A DNA stretch of 64,000 nucleotides from [Phialemoniopsis] sp. UDSM-2020 (lineage: Eukaryota > Ascomycota > Sordariomycetes > Thyridiales > Thyridiaceae). Each line of letters begins with the position of its first letter. Position 1 is the stretch's first letter. The translations under genes were made by a program, and so were the position numbers. Below, in pieces: positions 12,232 to 23,681 of this stretch. The notes beneath the pieces are model-generated. The model searched no databases and had not been told where the DNA came from. It was given only the letters and a program-made list of their open reading frames with translations. The stretch is from contig JAEILZ010000008.1 of NCBI GenBank assembly GCA_018873225.1, forward strand, positions 1,116,001 through 1,180,000. The letters are read 5' to 3'.

Positions 12232-15200
12232 ATGCGATTCATGCAGCCCTTCCTATTGGCGTGCTTGTCGGGCGTTGTTGCCGGACTATTCAATGGAAAG
12301 CCGTACGATGGTAGCCTTGAGCAGCACGCCGAGCTTGACGCCATTACGCAAGCTGTCCAAGTCAGGAGGGCTGCTGATGCGGCGAGGACACAGAATAGCA
12401 GCGTGCAGCAGCCCCCGAACCTCACAGCAGCCCTCAACAAACATAGTCATCTGACTCAACAAGAAATTGATCAGGCTAATAGACTCGTCGACGAAGCTAT
12501 TCAGAAATGGACGGGCACGTACCAGCAATACGTCGAGAACCCCCGTCGTAATGAGTATCGATCACAGAAAGACGGTCCGAAGCATCATCGACGGACTTCG
12601 AAGAGATCTTTACCAAATCCTCTGGTGGGAGAAGGGGAAGACAAAGTTGCCACAGCTGCCGCGCTCCTCGCTGAAATCGAGGCCGCGGAAAGAGCCCGCA
12701 AGGGCGAGTTGCACAGAGATTACCCCTTCGACGACCCCAACTCTCCATTGCGAAAATATACAACGGGTTCTTCTCCGTCCAAGAATCAACAGAAACATAA
12801 CAAACGAGCAGGCAGCGATCGCTTTTGGCTTGAAGCTCTCGGTCCATCTGGTCACGCGCCATTTGCCAAGAGCTCAAATTACAAGGTCCGGCCCCTTTAC
12901 CACGTAGTATACAGATGAGATGATGTAGCGATGGCTAAAATCGTTGTACAGGTTTTCCGCAACGTGATGGACTACGGAGCTGCGGCCGACGGTGTCACGG
13001 TTTGTACTCAATTTCCATAGGTGGATTTTATCAGCTTTCACTTGCTGAACCTTTCTCAGGATGACACCGCTGCCATCAATAGAGCAATTAGCGATGGTCA
13101 GCGCTGCGGAGCCGACTGCCTCTCTGATACCACCACGCCGGCGCTCGTATACTTTCCGCCAGGTATGTAAAATCTACCGTGAACGTATATGAGTAAGTGA
13201 AGCTGACCATTTGTAAGGTACATACCTGGTGAGCTCCACAATCATTGGTCTCTATCAGACACAGCTGGTTGGCAATCCCATTGATCGGCCTGTGATCCGA
13301 GCAGCATCCAAGTTCGTTGGGAAAGACGGGACTAGCGGCTTGATCTCTTCCGATGTGTACCTCGAAGGGGGAGGCGGCCAGAAGTGGTGGCTTGAGACGG
13401 TATGCAAAGAAGCCTTTCTTACCTTGGGATACCCCCTTGCTTCTCATATGTTCTCCGACTTGACTCCTTGAACGCGCTCAACTAATGTGCTGATCTTGTA
13501 CCAGTCCAATTTCTATCGTCAAGTGAGGAACTTCGTCATTGACATCAGCGACGTCACGGCAGCAAACGCTTCCTGCTTTCACTGGCAAGTAGCACAGGCC
13601 ACTAGCATTGAAAATGTGGCCTGCTATATGTCGAGAAAGCCAGACACAACGCAACGAGGCATCTGTACGTAATTACCCTATAGAAACAGAGCTCGATTTG
13701 CATCTTCCTCAATGTTAGATGTTATGTACTGACTCGCATTCAACAGTCTGCGAGAATGGCAGTGGTGGTTGGATGTCAAATCTCGAGTTTCAGAATGGAC
13801 ATGTTGGCATCTGTAAGTATCTTGTTCAGGAATGGAGTTGAGGCCAATACTGACAAATACCTACCAACAAACGTACAGACGGAGGTGAGCAGCAATTCAC
13901 AGCAGCTGCGATACAGTTCTCTGGTTGCAAGACAGCAGTCCAATTCATCTGGGATTGGGGTTGGGTGAGTTAGCAAGTCCCTGTTCCGCAAACTTCAAGT
14001 ACTGAACTACTGCCAAAGACGTGGCATGGCATCTATGTCAGCGGCGCTGATGTTGCATTTAAACTTTTCGACGACGGAGGAAAGAGGGGCGTGGGTTCGT
14101 TCCTGTTGCAAGACGCGACGATTGAAAGCTCTAAAACCGGTATTCTTACCCTGCCACCCGTGACTGGTGCCAAGTCGGGCACTACGAACATCGTTCTGGA
14201 CATGGTAGCCTTCTCAAACGTGACTGCACCGGTCGCAGATTCAACCGGAAAGGTGCTTCTGAGCGGGTCAAACCCCCTAGAGATCACTGATGTCTGGACT
14301 TTGGGGAACGTGTACGTTGAAGGAAACACTCCCGGCAATACACAGGGCCTGCCGGTCTATACAGCAGGGCAGCATCTGTCAGGCCAAAGACCAAGAGGAC
14401 TTGTCTCTGGTGATAACGAAGGCTGGAGTTCCAAATGGTATAAGTACCAACGCAAACCACAGTATGAGGACCAAGATGCCGAATCTTTTGTCAACGTCAA
14501 AGACTACGGCGCCAAAGGTTCGCAAGCCTTCTGACTACTCAATGAAGGTCTCCCTCTGACATTGCACGACAGGCGATGGCGTGACGGATGATACGGCGGT
14601 TTTCAAGGCTGTCTTTGCTTACGGTACGACTGGAACTCCGACTCTGTTACGATCGAGACGTTTGCCCCTTGGGCGCATGCTGACATTTTTGTGACAGTAT
14701 CCCGCAACTTTACCACCATCTTTATCCCGCACGGGGTTTATTTGATCTCAGACACTATCACCATACAAACTGGACTCGAGATTGTTGGTGAATGCTGGAG
14801 TCAACTGATGGCAAAAGGCTCGAGCTTCTCAGGTCTTTCGTCACCCAAAGTCTTCATTCGCGTCGGTCTTCCCACGGGTTCGGTCGGCGATGTCACCATG
14901 AGTGACTTGCTCATCACCACCAAGGGGGTATCCACCCACTTCGCCGGCGTCGAATGGAATGTCAAGGCTGGTTCCGTAGATGAGAAATATCCTGGGATGT
15001 ACGGTGAGTGACCCCATGAACCCTTAGATCAGCCTTTGTAATCGTTCTATCCATACAATACCTTTGGCCTGCGGTCTTTCTACTTAACAGTCACATGCTT
15101 TGTTGTCATAACAATGCGTCGATGACATTGCTGACGGATACGGCAGATGTACACTTTCGCATTGGCGGTGCGGTTGGAACAGACTTCCAAGTCGACCAGT

Positions 15201-17438
15201 GTCCCCAGGGAGATGGAACCCAATGCAATGGCGGGTTGATTCTAATGCGTATCACCCCGAATGGAGGCGGATACTTTCAGAACGTCTGGGTCTGGGTGGC
15301 AGAGCAAGTCTAACTCCATATGTCTTGTCTCGTCCGTATGACTGACCTAAATTATCACAGCCATGATATCGATGACCCCTTCAACGATAGAATTAACATA
15401 CACGTCGCCCGTGGATGGTTGATTGAGTCTACGTCGCCTACCTTGCTTCTTGGCACGGCATCTGAGCACGCAGTCATGTATCAGTACGCTTTCAACAGTG
15501 CCCATACAGTTTACGCGGGAATGATACAAACGGAGAGTGCCTACTTCCAGGGCAAGGACGGCATCGGCAACCCTGGGCCTCTGAAAGGGTCTATCACTTA
15601 CCCCGGCGACCCAGTCATCCCGGAAGGAGGTTGTGGCCACGGTGGGAACGGAACAATCGGTGGGTAAACTGATCAAAGGTTATGCCATGGATGATTTGAC
15701 TAAGCAGAGCTTCTTACTCAGGGTGCGATGCGAGTTGGGCGGTGGTCATTCTCAACTCAACCCAGATAACGATCGACGGTGCAGGCCTCTAGTAAGTCTA
15801 AGATCACTTGTTTGGTCATCTTCAGAAATACACCTAACTGGACTGTCTAGTTCTTGGTTCAACGCGTACGATGAGAGTTGTGTCGACAGTTGGGACTGCC
15901 AGAAGAGCCTGATTCAGATCGGCCGCGGCTCCGGAGACTTGTCGATCAAGAACTTGATCACCATTGGATCAACCAACATGATCAGCGGCGTGACTGGTGA
16001 ATCGTTCTTAGGTATCTCTGCCGAGGAGAATCTGAATGCCGTCGGTCACCCCTGGTGGAGCCTGCTCAATTTCTATGTTGTCGGCACAGCGGCCACGACG
16101 ATCTGGCCGGCGAACCGCAACTTCTTCGGTCTGGGCGACTCGTATGCCGCGGGCATTGGGGCCGACTGTGGTTCCATTACTGAAGACCAGCCCTCGGGGA
16201 AAAAGTGCTACAAGTGCCGAGGCGCTTATGCATATCAGTTGGCGAACAACTTCCCACCATTCAACGGTGGCGCCGGCACGCCCAGATCGCTTTTCAAATT
16301 CTTTGCGTGTTCTGGTGCCAAAACTAGTGGGATCGTTGATCCTCCCGACCCAGGAAAAAACAGTCAGGTGAGGCAGATGAAAGACTACGGCTTCTTCCAA
16401 GAATTTGGCTTCTCGACTTTGTCTATCGGTGGTGTAAGTCGGTCCAGCCCCAGCGTTATCCTTGACTGCTTTGTGCCTTCGTGACTTGTTTAGCCCTGGC
16501 TCACTCATGACTACGCAGAACAACGTTGGTTTCACGCGCATAGTGGAGTATTGCATCTTCTGGGAGACTGATAGATGTGACGCCGAGATGCAAAGAACTC
16601 AACAAAGGATTGACTCTCAGGAGCTCACGTACAACCTAACCCGGTCCTACACGCAAATCATGGATCTCGCCACCGTCCCTGACTTCAAACTCTTCGTCAC
16701 CGGTAAGCAAGTAATTCGGCATGTCTCTCTGCCCCGCAAACGGAAGTACTGAACGTTCGTCTTGCCACAGGCTACGGGCGATTTTTCAACGAGCACACCG
16801 ACTGGTGCAACGATCAGGTGCTTTTCCCATACCTCTTCTGGTGGCCCCGTGCCTGGCTCACCAGGGAACTGCGGGCCAGAGCCAACCTGATGACCACAAA
16901 TTTGAACACGAAGATCAACCAGGTGGTGAACAGCGTCAACCAGCAGTACATTAACTCTGGGTCCAGCAAGCGCATCTACTATGTCGATACAGACCGATCT
17001 TACGAAAACAATAGGTGGTGCGATGGCCAGTTCCGCAGAGGGTGGCGCGACGACGCATTCTTTTTCGACATCTGGTCCTCTGACCTCAAACCAGACGGAA
17101 CGGTGGTCACGGCCGACAACAGCTCACCCTTAGTGATCGACATCGGCGGCATCGACCCAGCTACCTGTACCGATGAGGCCGACGAGGCCGACGACGAAGC
17201 GCTCATGCGGCGCTGCGCCATTGCCCAGATGTATGCTGAGAGCAATCGCAACCCCTCGGCTCTGGGGGTCTTCACCGCCGACGATGGGAGCGGCCCCACA
17301 GTCCAGATCATCGACAGCGGGAAGTTCACGACCTCCGACGTCGTTTACGTCAGATGGGCCAAGGCCTTCCACCCCAAAACCTTCCCACTAGCTAACATCG
17401 CCGGTCGCATCTACCAGATGTGGATGTCGTTACATTAG
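12232..17438 (+). CDS. Secreted GH55 beta-1,3-glucanase fused to SGNH/GDSL esterase domain
   Basis: Predicted 1371-residue secreted protein in 16 exons: 12232-12885, 12952-12999, 13060-13162, 13218-13399, 13505-13664, 13747-13812, 13879-13964, 14019-14517, 14573-14623, 14698-15003, 15147-15303, 15361-15659, 15722-15791, 15851-16433, 16519-16702 and 16771-17438. A signal peptide (1-20) is followed by a polar leader with Lys-Arg sites at 124-125 and 191-192. A GH55 twin beta-helix follows; its two halves open with DDTAAINRAI and GDGVTDDTAVF and it contains WDWGW and VADHDID. Exon 14 runs without a break from GH55 into an SGNH hydrolase: GDSYAAGIGA with Ser991, GGNNVGF with Asn1089-1090, and AFHP with His1350. 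No Asp sits three residues before the His, so a Ser-His dyad is possible. The likely role is attack on wall beta-1,3-glucan plus ester removal. Less certain joints: the first donor (GTCCGG at 12886, or GTAGTA at 12904), the long intron 15004-15146 and a GC-AG intron at 15304-15360. Confidence 0.85.
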
Positions 17439-17707
17439 CAGTTACGCGTCAGCATGCACTAGAGACTCCGCAGTCAAGCTTGCCAGACGAGAGAGTAGTG
17501 AAAAGAGACTGGATAAGCTTCACCTGCAACGTATTAATGACAGTTTTCACAAATATGAACGTATAAGATGCTGTCCACAAATTGTATTGTAATGTATGGA
17601 GAAGATTGCGGAAGCTACACTTAGACTTTGAAGTATTGTCGCAAATATCTGCTGGCTGCTAAGATGAATAAACGATCTGGGCCATCAACTTCACAAGGAT
17701 GCATTGA

Positions 17708-18415
17708 TCAGTCACCCTTCCACATCTCGGGACCGGGCATGGTGTACGACTTGGGGTTGTTCCACTTGTCAAACTTGATACCCGGGTCGTTCGCCTTGTA
17801 AATGCCGGGAATCTTGACAAGGGGTCCCGGGGTGCCGCCGCCGGGCCCCTCGATCTTGAGCTGCGCGCACTCCATGTAGAATTGGGCGCGGTCCTTGAAC
17901 CCCTCGTGCAGACCAATGTGCTCGACGCGCACGAGGTACTCCCCCGGAGGTATCTTGGCCGGGATGGTGAACTCGAGCCGGTCCTTCTGCCAGCTACACC
18001 ACGCCCCGTCACTGCCCGGGTTGTTGCCGCACAGGCCCGTCTCATAGACCTTGAACCAGTCGCCGGAGCCGTCGTAGGTGGTCACGCCGGGCTCGGGGGC
18101 CTTGGACATGTAGACGAAGCCCGGGCCCGGGTGCTCGATGAACTCGTTGTAGGCGAGCTTGAAGCCGATCTTGTCGCCGGCCTTGGCGGCGTAGACCTGG
18201 GCGCCGTCGTTGGGCTTGGCGCCCTTGTTGCAGCGCAGGTCCGGGCTGTCGATGACCTCGTTGGGGAAGGAGGGGAAGTAGTTGTTGGAGTTGCGGCGGA
18301 TGTAGGTGAAGTCCTTGCCGACGGCCTTGCCGTTGACGATGAGCTGGGTGAAGAGGTAGTGGGCGTTGACGGCCTGGACGCCGAGCACGGCGAGGAGGGA
18401 GATGGCCTTCATCAT
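17708..18415 (-). CDS. AA9 lytic polysaccharide monooxygenase
   Basis: Copper-dependent secreted enzyme that oxidatively cleaves cellulose or related beta-glucans. It is a single exon of 235 residues. The signal peptide ends at Ala18, exposing His19 as the N-terminal copper-binding histidine (QAVNA before HYLF). The second histidine of the brace is His95 in EHPGPG, and the axial tyrosine is Tyr180 in AQFYMECAQ with Gln178 nearby. Cysteines 62, 129, 140 and 183 fit the family's disulfides. There is no carbohydrate-binding module or GPI signal, so it is a minimal single-domain member. A TATA box lies about 105 bp upstream, and a GCGGGG match to the carbon-catabolite repressor consensus lies on the minus strand near 18570. 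It converges with the GH55-SGNH gene, placing two wall-active genes together. Confidence 0.95.
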   Translation of the reverse strand: MMKAISLLAVLGVQAVNAHYLFTQLIVNGKAVGKDFTYIRRNSNNYFPSFPNEVIDSPDLRCNKGAKPNDGAQVYAAKAGDKIGFKLAYNEFIEHPGPGFVYMSKAPEPGVTTYDGSGDWFKVYETGLCGNNPGSDGAWCSWQKDRLEFTIPAKIPPGEYLVRVEHIGLHEGFKDRAQFYMECAQLKIEGPGGGTPGPLVKIPGIYKANDPGIKFDKWNNPKSYTMPGPEMWKGD

Positions 18416-18519
18416 GATGATGGAAAGGGGGACGCAGCTAAGCTACAAGGGAGGAAGAGAAGAAGATTTGGTGTAGGGAGTTAGAAGTCATAGCCAACTT
18501 GTGACGGCCTCCTTGGCCC

Positions 18520-18527
18520 TTTTTATA
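18520..18527 (-). promoter_or_regulatory. TATA box of the AA9 gene
   Basis: The minus strand reads TATAAAAA about 105 bp upstream of the AA9 start codon. The position suits a fungal core promoter; its use as the actual TATA element is inferred. Confidence 0.6.
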
Positions 18528-21054
18528 TCCTGTCAAGGTGGTTTCTTGTTTCATTCTTAACCCACCTACCCCCCGCGTTCTTGTTCAGAGCCTTGGTGTG
18601 TTTGGCTGGTCACAAGGGGGAACGGCAAATATTGCTGTCAGAAGTAATGAAGTTTCTCTTGGCTTTCAATATAAACTGTGAGTGTTTGCCAGTGCCGCAC
18701 CAATGGGCTTGTTTCCACGGTTGCCAAGATCCGGGGAAATAGTTGGCAGTGCAACTATTCGCCCATATTACTATTTCCGAGGTGCCACTTGCTCGAACCG
18801 CTATTCATGGGTGATTCAGTGTGTTTCTATCACGAGGGCGAATTAGAAATTGTCATCACGAGGCGTCGCATAGGAAAGAAAGCCTTGGCTTGGTGCAGGT
18901 TGCAGAGAGAAACGCGTGCTTGGTGTTTCCTGGAGCTTGTCTCTCGCGCATTGCACGAGACATGGTATACAACAGAGCACCTATAAGAGAGGGAAAACCG
19001 AGTTCTGGTTGTGTTCAGTTGCAATATTTCCTATTTCTCCTTTTGGTAGGAAGTCATCGCGGCAGTTCATGGTCCACGGGCTGAATCCGGGATGAGCCGA
19101 CAGCCCCGGGCTGACCCACACACAGCTTGGCGTCTGTAGCACGGCAATTGTGCCTGGTGCAGGTTTGTTTGCCGTGTCACAAATCATGTGAACAAGGAAC
19201 GCGTTATTGGTGAATACTGGCCATATGTAGATCTGAACGTGGCCAATACTGGGGCGCCCTGCAACGGCGATGAAGGAGGGCCAAGTCTTGGGCAGACAGA
19301 ACGCCGATGCCGGACGCCTGGCCTGGTGCGTGCCCAAGGAATGGGCACGCAGCAAAGTCTTACGAAATGCTTGTTGGGCAGGATATATGGGCCAAAGGAT
19401 CACAGGTTTGGGTCCATGAGATTGAGGCGTACGCTGGAAGATCGTCATTGCCTTGCTACGTGGTTCTCGTATGGATGCCGTGGTGGATTCCCAAGTGCCG
19501 TTGATCAGCATCCTGATTCCTGGGCTGGGACGTGGAGCACATGCTCTCTCTACTTTCGTGGGATGTCGAAAACCTGAATATGAGATGCTTGCAGACCATT
19601 CAGCGGACGTTTGATGGGGCTGTCACACTTTGGTCATGATGGCGCTTCCACAGCCTGCACGGGCGCCAGACGTGCGCGATAAGATAAGAAACGGCAGCCA
19701 GCCGAGGGAGGAGGAATGCAGCGAGGAATGCAAAACGCAGTTCGGTATTATGAACACATCACGTCGAAGAGCGTGTGTATGTGTGTATGTGTATGAACTC
19801 GCTTCCATATTCGAATTGAAGGCGTGCTCTGACACTGACGGGGATCCCGAGAATTGAGGAAAGAAGAGGGGATTTGCAAGCTGGACGAAAAGTGGCTTTT
19901 GTTCAATGACGCCAGTGTTCTTCAGCCTGGGCTGCAGGGTTCGCTCCACTGTCGAGAACCCTGACAGCAGCCCGAGCCCCACTGTACGATTTGCTCATGC
20001 ATCCAATTTACGCGGTCTGGAACCAGCAGAATGGATCCTCGAAATGGGGTAATTCCCTAGCAGGGCAGGGCCAGATCGCGGCAGTCATGGATACGTAGAA
20101 CCGAGGGAGGATCAAGAGGATCGAAGATGGACTGGGAGAGGAGAAGAGGAGAGCATTGGTAGAGAGGGAAAGTCAAAAGAACAAGAGAATAGAATGGATG
20201 ACCAGTCTGAATGGATGAGAAGAGAAGAGGGAAATCAGTCTGCGTGCAGTACTAAAAAAGACTGGATATTTTGGCGGCTGTGCAGGACATTTGTCTCATA
20301 ATACACTCGCCCTCCCTCGTCGTCTCCTCCTCCATCCTCATCAAATTTTAATGACACACATTGGCTGCGCCAGCACGAGGGAGTCAGGTCGTTCATTTCG
20401 TTTCCCCTTCTTCCCCTCTTTTGGGATTTTCTCTAATTACAATTTTTGATGATTCTTCTGTATGACCTGATCCACTTTCTCCCTGTTTGACAAGATTGCC
20501 CCTCGACGTACGTACGTCCGCTGTTCTCTTATCAGTGTGTGGTGTCAATCAAGCCATCTGCCCAACTCTTGCGATACCACCTCATCACACGCCCAAGAAA
20601 GACACCGACACCGACTCACGAGCCGCATCACCACCCCACGCAATCTACTCACTGCCCATCAATAGCGGTCAATACCATATTCGATCGAGAGAAACCCGCC
20701 CTTGACGATATTCTTATCTGCTCTGACGACAAGACGACCCCCCGAGAAGAGCATCCAGATAAGCAGAGATACCACGATATCTGGTCCCAACCATCCCGCA
20801 TTGTTGATCCCTCACGCGACCTTCTGCGACGCCCAACTTCGTCCAGATAAAACCAGTACACTAGATTCAATCAGCGACAGAGACATACCCGGCGACGAGA
20901 CCTACAGCACGCACACTTCGCTCCTCCACCCAGAGCAACTCCGCCTTCTCCCAACAACACTCCGTGTCTCGCATTCCTCGTCGACTGCCATGGTGCCCGA
21001 CTACGATACCTGACCGAGAACGTATCTGCCCTTTCTGACATACGAAACCACACT
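18528..21054. other. 2.5-kb intergenic region between AA9 and F-box genes
   Basis: No gene is supported. The left part is AA9 promoter. The right part (about 20280-21050) is C-rich and purine-poor on the plus strand and probably forms the promoter and long 5' leader of the F-box gene. A minus-strand frame at 18981-19511 has no signal of coding beyond its length. Confidence 0.45.
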
Positions 21055-22923
21055 ATGTCGCTGCGCGACGCCGTATCAAGGGCGCCGGATGACGACCATG
21101 ACCTCACACTCTCCCTCGACACCTCGGTGGCCCGGCCGCAGAGGCCGGCGTCCATCCACCAGCCCGACGACGGAGATGCCAAGATCGAATTGGAGTCAAT
21201 AATGACGACGGCTTCAAATCCAGTCTCGCCAGGCCCCTCGAGCCCTCCCCTTGACCAGATACGCGCACAGTCGTTCGTACCACCGACGAGGCCCAAGAGC
21301 ACGCCCTTCCCGCAACCAGAACAGCGGACAGACGACCTGCGGTGCTCCTGCCCGCACTCCCACTTCTCAAACGATGGAGACGACGTCATGGAGCTATGTC
21401 TGTCGACTACGACGACCACCGAACAAGAACAAAGCACTCGTCTCAACCTCAACGACCTTCCCGCCGAGATACACGAGTGCATATTAGACCACCTATTTGG
21501 GTACAGAGTGTCAGCTGCTTCCAAGAGTTCGCTGGGCATGAACAGCGTGACTAAGAGCTGGGCAACGGCGTTACGACATTCGAGGAGGAGGGAACTATCT
21601 GAGCTGGCCCTCGTCAGCAACGTCTGGCGGGTGCTGATACAGGACAGGCTCTACAGACATATCAAGCTCAAGGCGACCAACGAGTCGATAAGCGAGGCCC
21701 TTGTCTTCTTTGCACAGAACCCCCACCTGCGCTTCTACGTCAAGCACATCGAGGTTTGGTTCCCCGTCTTCCAGGCGAGATCCGGTCCCTCGTCATTATC
21801 GGCGCTGCGCGAGTTGCCCACAATGACGCCCGAAGGAACCAGCCCCTCCTACACGTTGCCGCAGGACAACTGCTCCCTGGAGGAGACGTTTTACTTTGTC
21901 AGCAGCACGTTTCCTGAGGTCTGCGTGCTGACCCTCGAGGGCGGCGAGCGCAAGAAGGCGCCCAAGGTCCGGCACTTTGTGCGCGGCGCCGCCAGCTATG
22001 ACTTCAACCAGCCGCCGCGGGTCATGCCGCGTATCGACAGCGTGCGCACACTCGTGTGCAAAGGCCAGTGGAACCTGATTCGCGACTCCGACGACTTTGA
22101 CGACATCGCAGCCGCTCTGCCCAACCTCGACGAGTGGCATGCCTCGTACAGCAAGCCCAAGTCCAAGAGCTACCTCAGCATGGCCACCATCCTGCCGCGC
22201 CTACCATTCAACTTGACGAGCTTGCATCTGTGTCTCGAGAGCGATTACCGCCGCGAGGTATCGTTCCCACCGTACTTTCTCAAGGTCGCCAACGAGATGC
22301 ATTTCTGTCTGCGGCTCGCCGAGTGCGCACCAGCTCTTGAGCACCTGTCTTTTACGGGCCGTGTGTGCCGTGCCTTCTTCGACGCCGCGGCGCGCTTGGC
22401 AGATCCGCGGTGCACACGACTCAAGACGATCGACCTGGTGGTGAAGAACTGCTGCCGGCACGTGGCGCAGTGGAACGAGTCGGGCTCCGGGATCACAGAC
22501 ATGGGTTTCATCGCTGCGTTTGAGTCGCTCGTCCTCGCGGGTATCCGATCGCTGGAGCGGTTCAAGGGGCTCGAGTACATGCGGATCCGCTACGTGGATC
22601 TAGGTAAGCCTATTTTTTCTAACAGTCCTCCTCGCTCTTGGCTAACAGGGAATGTGACAGACTCGCCCGCTCCGCCCCTGAACCCCTACTTCCTGCTACG
22701 CGACGGCCAGTGCTCAGGCGTCTGGAGCGACACCATCGTGAACGAGCTGGCGCGCGTGCGACCCGATGCGCGATTCGAAGACCTGTCGGAGATGTGGGGC
22801 GAGGTGACATGTAAGGATGGCCAACACATCTGCGTGCCCGAGTTCCCGCGCAAGAGGCTGCTGTCGCTCAAGCTGAGCAACTATGCTCTGCTGGCGGGCG
22901 GCATACACATTGTGCCCCCGTAA
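21055..22923 (+). CDS. F-box protein with 57-nt in-frame intron
   Basis: Probable substrate-recognition subunit of an SCF ubiquitin ligase. The F-box is near residues 140-190 (NDLPAEIHECILDHLFG, then LALVSNVWRVLIQDRLYRHI), after a disordered, Ser/Pro-rich N-terminal 130 residues. The remaining 400 residues resemble the degenerate leucine-rich C-terminal part of many fungal F-box proteins. The frame stays open from start to stop, but 22604-22660 has a GTAAGC donor, a GGCTAAC branch site and a GTGACAG acceptor. Its 57 nt are removed without frame change, joining RYVDL to DSPAPPLNP. The mature protein is therefore probably 603 rather than 622 residues. The substrate is unknown. Confidence 0.82.
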   Translation: MSLRDAVSRAPDDDHDLTLSLDTSVARPQRPASIHQPDDGDAKIELESIMTTASNPVSPGPSSPPLDQIRAQSFVPPTRPKSTPFPQPEQRTDDLRCSCPHSHFSNDGDDVMELCLSTTTTTEQEQSTRLNLNDLPAEIHECILDHLFGYRVSAASKSSLGMNSVTKSWATALRHSRRRELSELALVSNVWRVLIQDRLYRHIKLKATNESISEALVFFAQNPHLRFYVKHIEVWFPVFQARSGPSSLSALRELPTMTPEGTSPSYTLPQDNCSLEETFYFVSSTFPEVCVLTLEGGERKKAPKVRHFVRGAASYDFNQPPRVMPRIDSVRTLVCKGQWNLIRDSDDFDDIAAALPNLDEWHASYSKPKSKSYLSMATILPRLPFNLTSLHLCLESDYRREVSFPPYFLKVANEMHFCLRLAECAPALEHLSFTGRVCRAFFDAAARLADPRCTRLKTIDLVVKNCCRHVAQWNESGSGITDMGFIAAFESLVLAGIRSLERFKGLEYMRIRYVDLGKPIFSNSPPRSWLTGNVTDSPAPPLNPYFLLRDGQCSGVWSDTIVNELARVRPDARFEDLSEMWGEVTCKDGQHICVPEFPRKRLLSLKLSNYALLAGGIHIVPP

Positions 22924-23681
22924 AGAAGATGAGACATATGAAGAGAGATGGAGAAACAGAAGAGAAGAGGAGGCACATACATACACACAAGGGATCTGGG
23001 AGTAACGGCAACATGAGGCGCACATGGGTTTATCAGGGGCACATAACGAAATCAACGGAATGGGATCTTGTTTTTCGGGCGTTGGGGGACTAGAGCATAA
23101 TGCTATTTTGGCAACGTTTGCGTTTTGCCACGGTAGTCAGACATCTTCCCCAAGGGTAAAGCGAATTCGGGGGCGGGTTAGCGTCTGGTTCTGCGTTTTT
23201 GCATTGTTCTTATATGGAAGTCTCCCCATTCAGCCCTTTTGTCGTTCTTGTGTTGATTGTTTCTTTTGCTATAACCCGGGAGCGGTAGACTTCACCGGTT
23301 TTGATACCATCTCGTTGCTGCTCATGTTGTTTGCCGTGGGCCGATTTGTCCCCGGGGTGTTGTTTCCAGGGATTGAGCAGACCTCCTACTTGGGAGAGGG
23401 AAGAGGGGATAAGGTACTGGTCGGTCGTCGTATGTGTAGGGGTGCAAGATCAGATTGAAGTAGGCTAGAACATCTGAGTAATGACGAATGATCTCGGATC
23501 ACACGACTAGCAGGAATGTGTGACGTTCTTGACATGTCGTAACTCTCTATTGGTATCCTAAAGCACCTCTGTTGATACATATATGCTGGCATGAGCACTC
23601 ATTATTCCCGTCTATCTGCCCTTTTTTTGATGCACATTACACACATACAAAGGACCTCTGTCCCACCCCTGCGTGACAACC
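22924..23681. other. Convergent intergenic region, no gene seen
   Basis: This holds the 3' flanks of the F-box gene and of GPI14, which converge here. No supported coding sequence was seen. Confidence 0.5.

Noticed and set aside
18981..19511. 176-residue minus-strand frame between AA9 and F-box genes
   Set aside because: No recognisable domain, signal peptide or splice extension; sequence composition is not coding-like.
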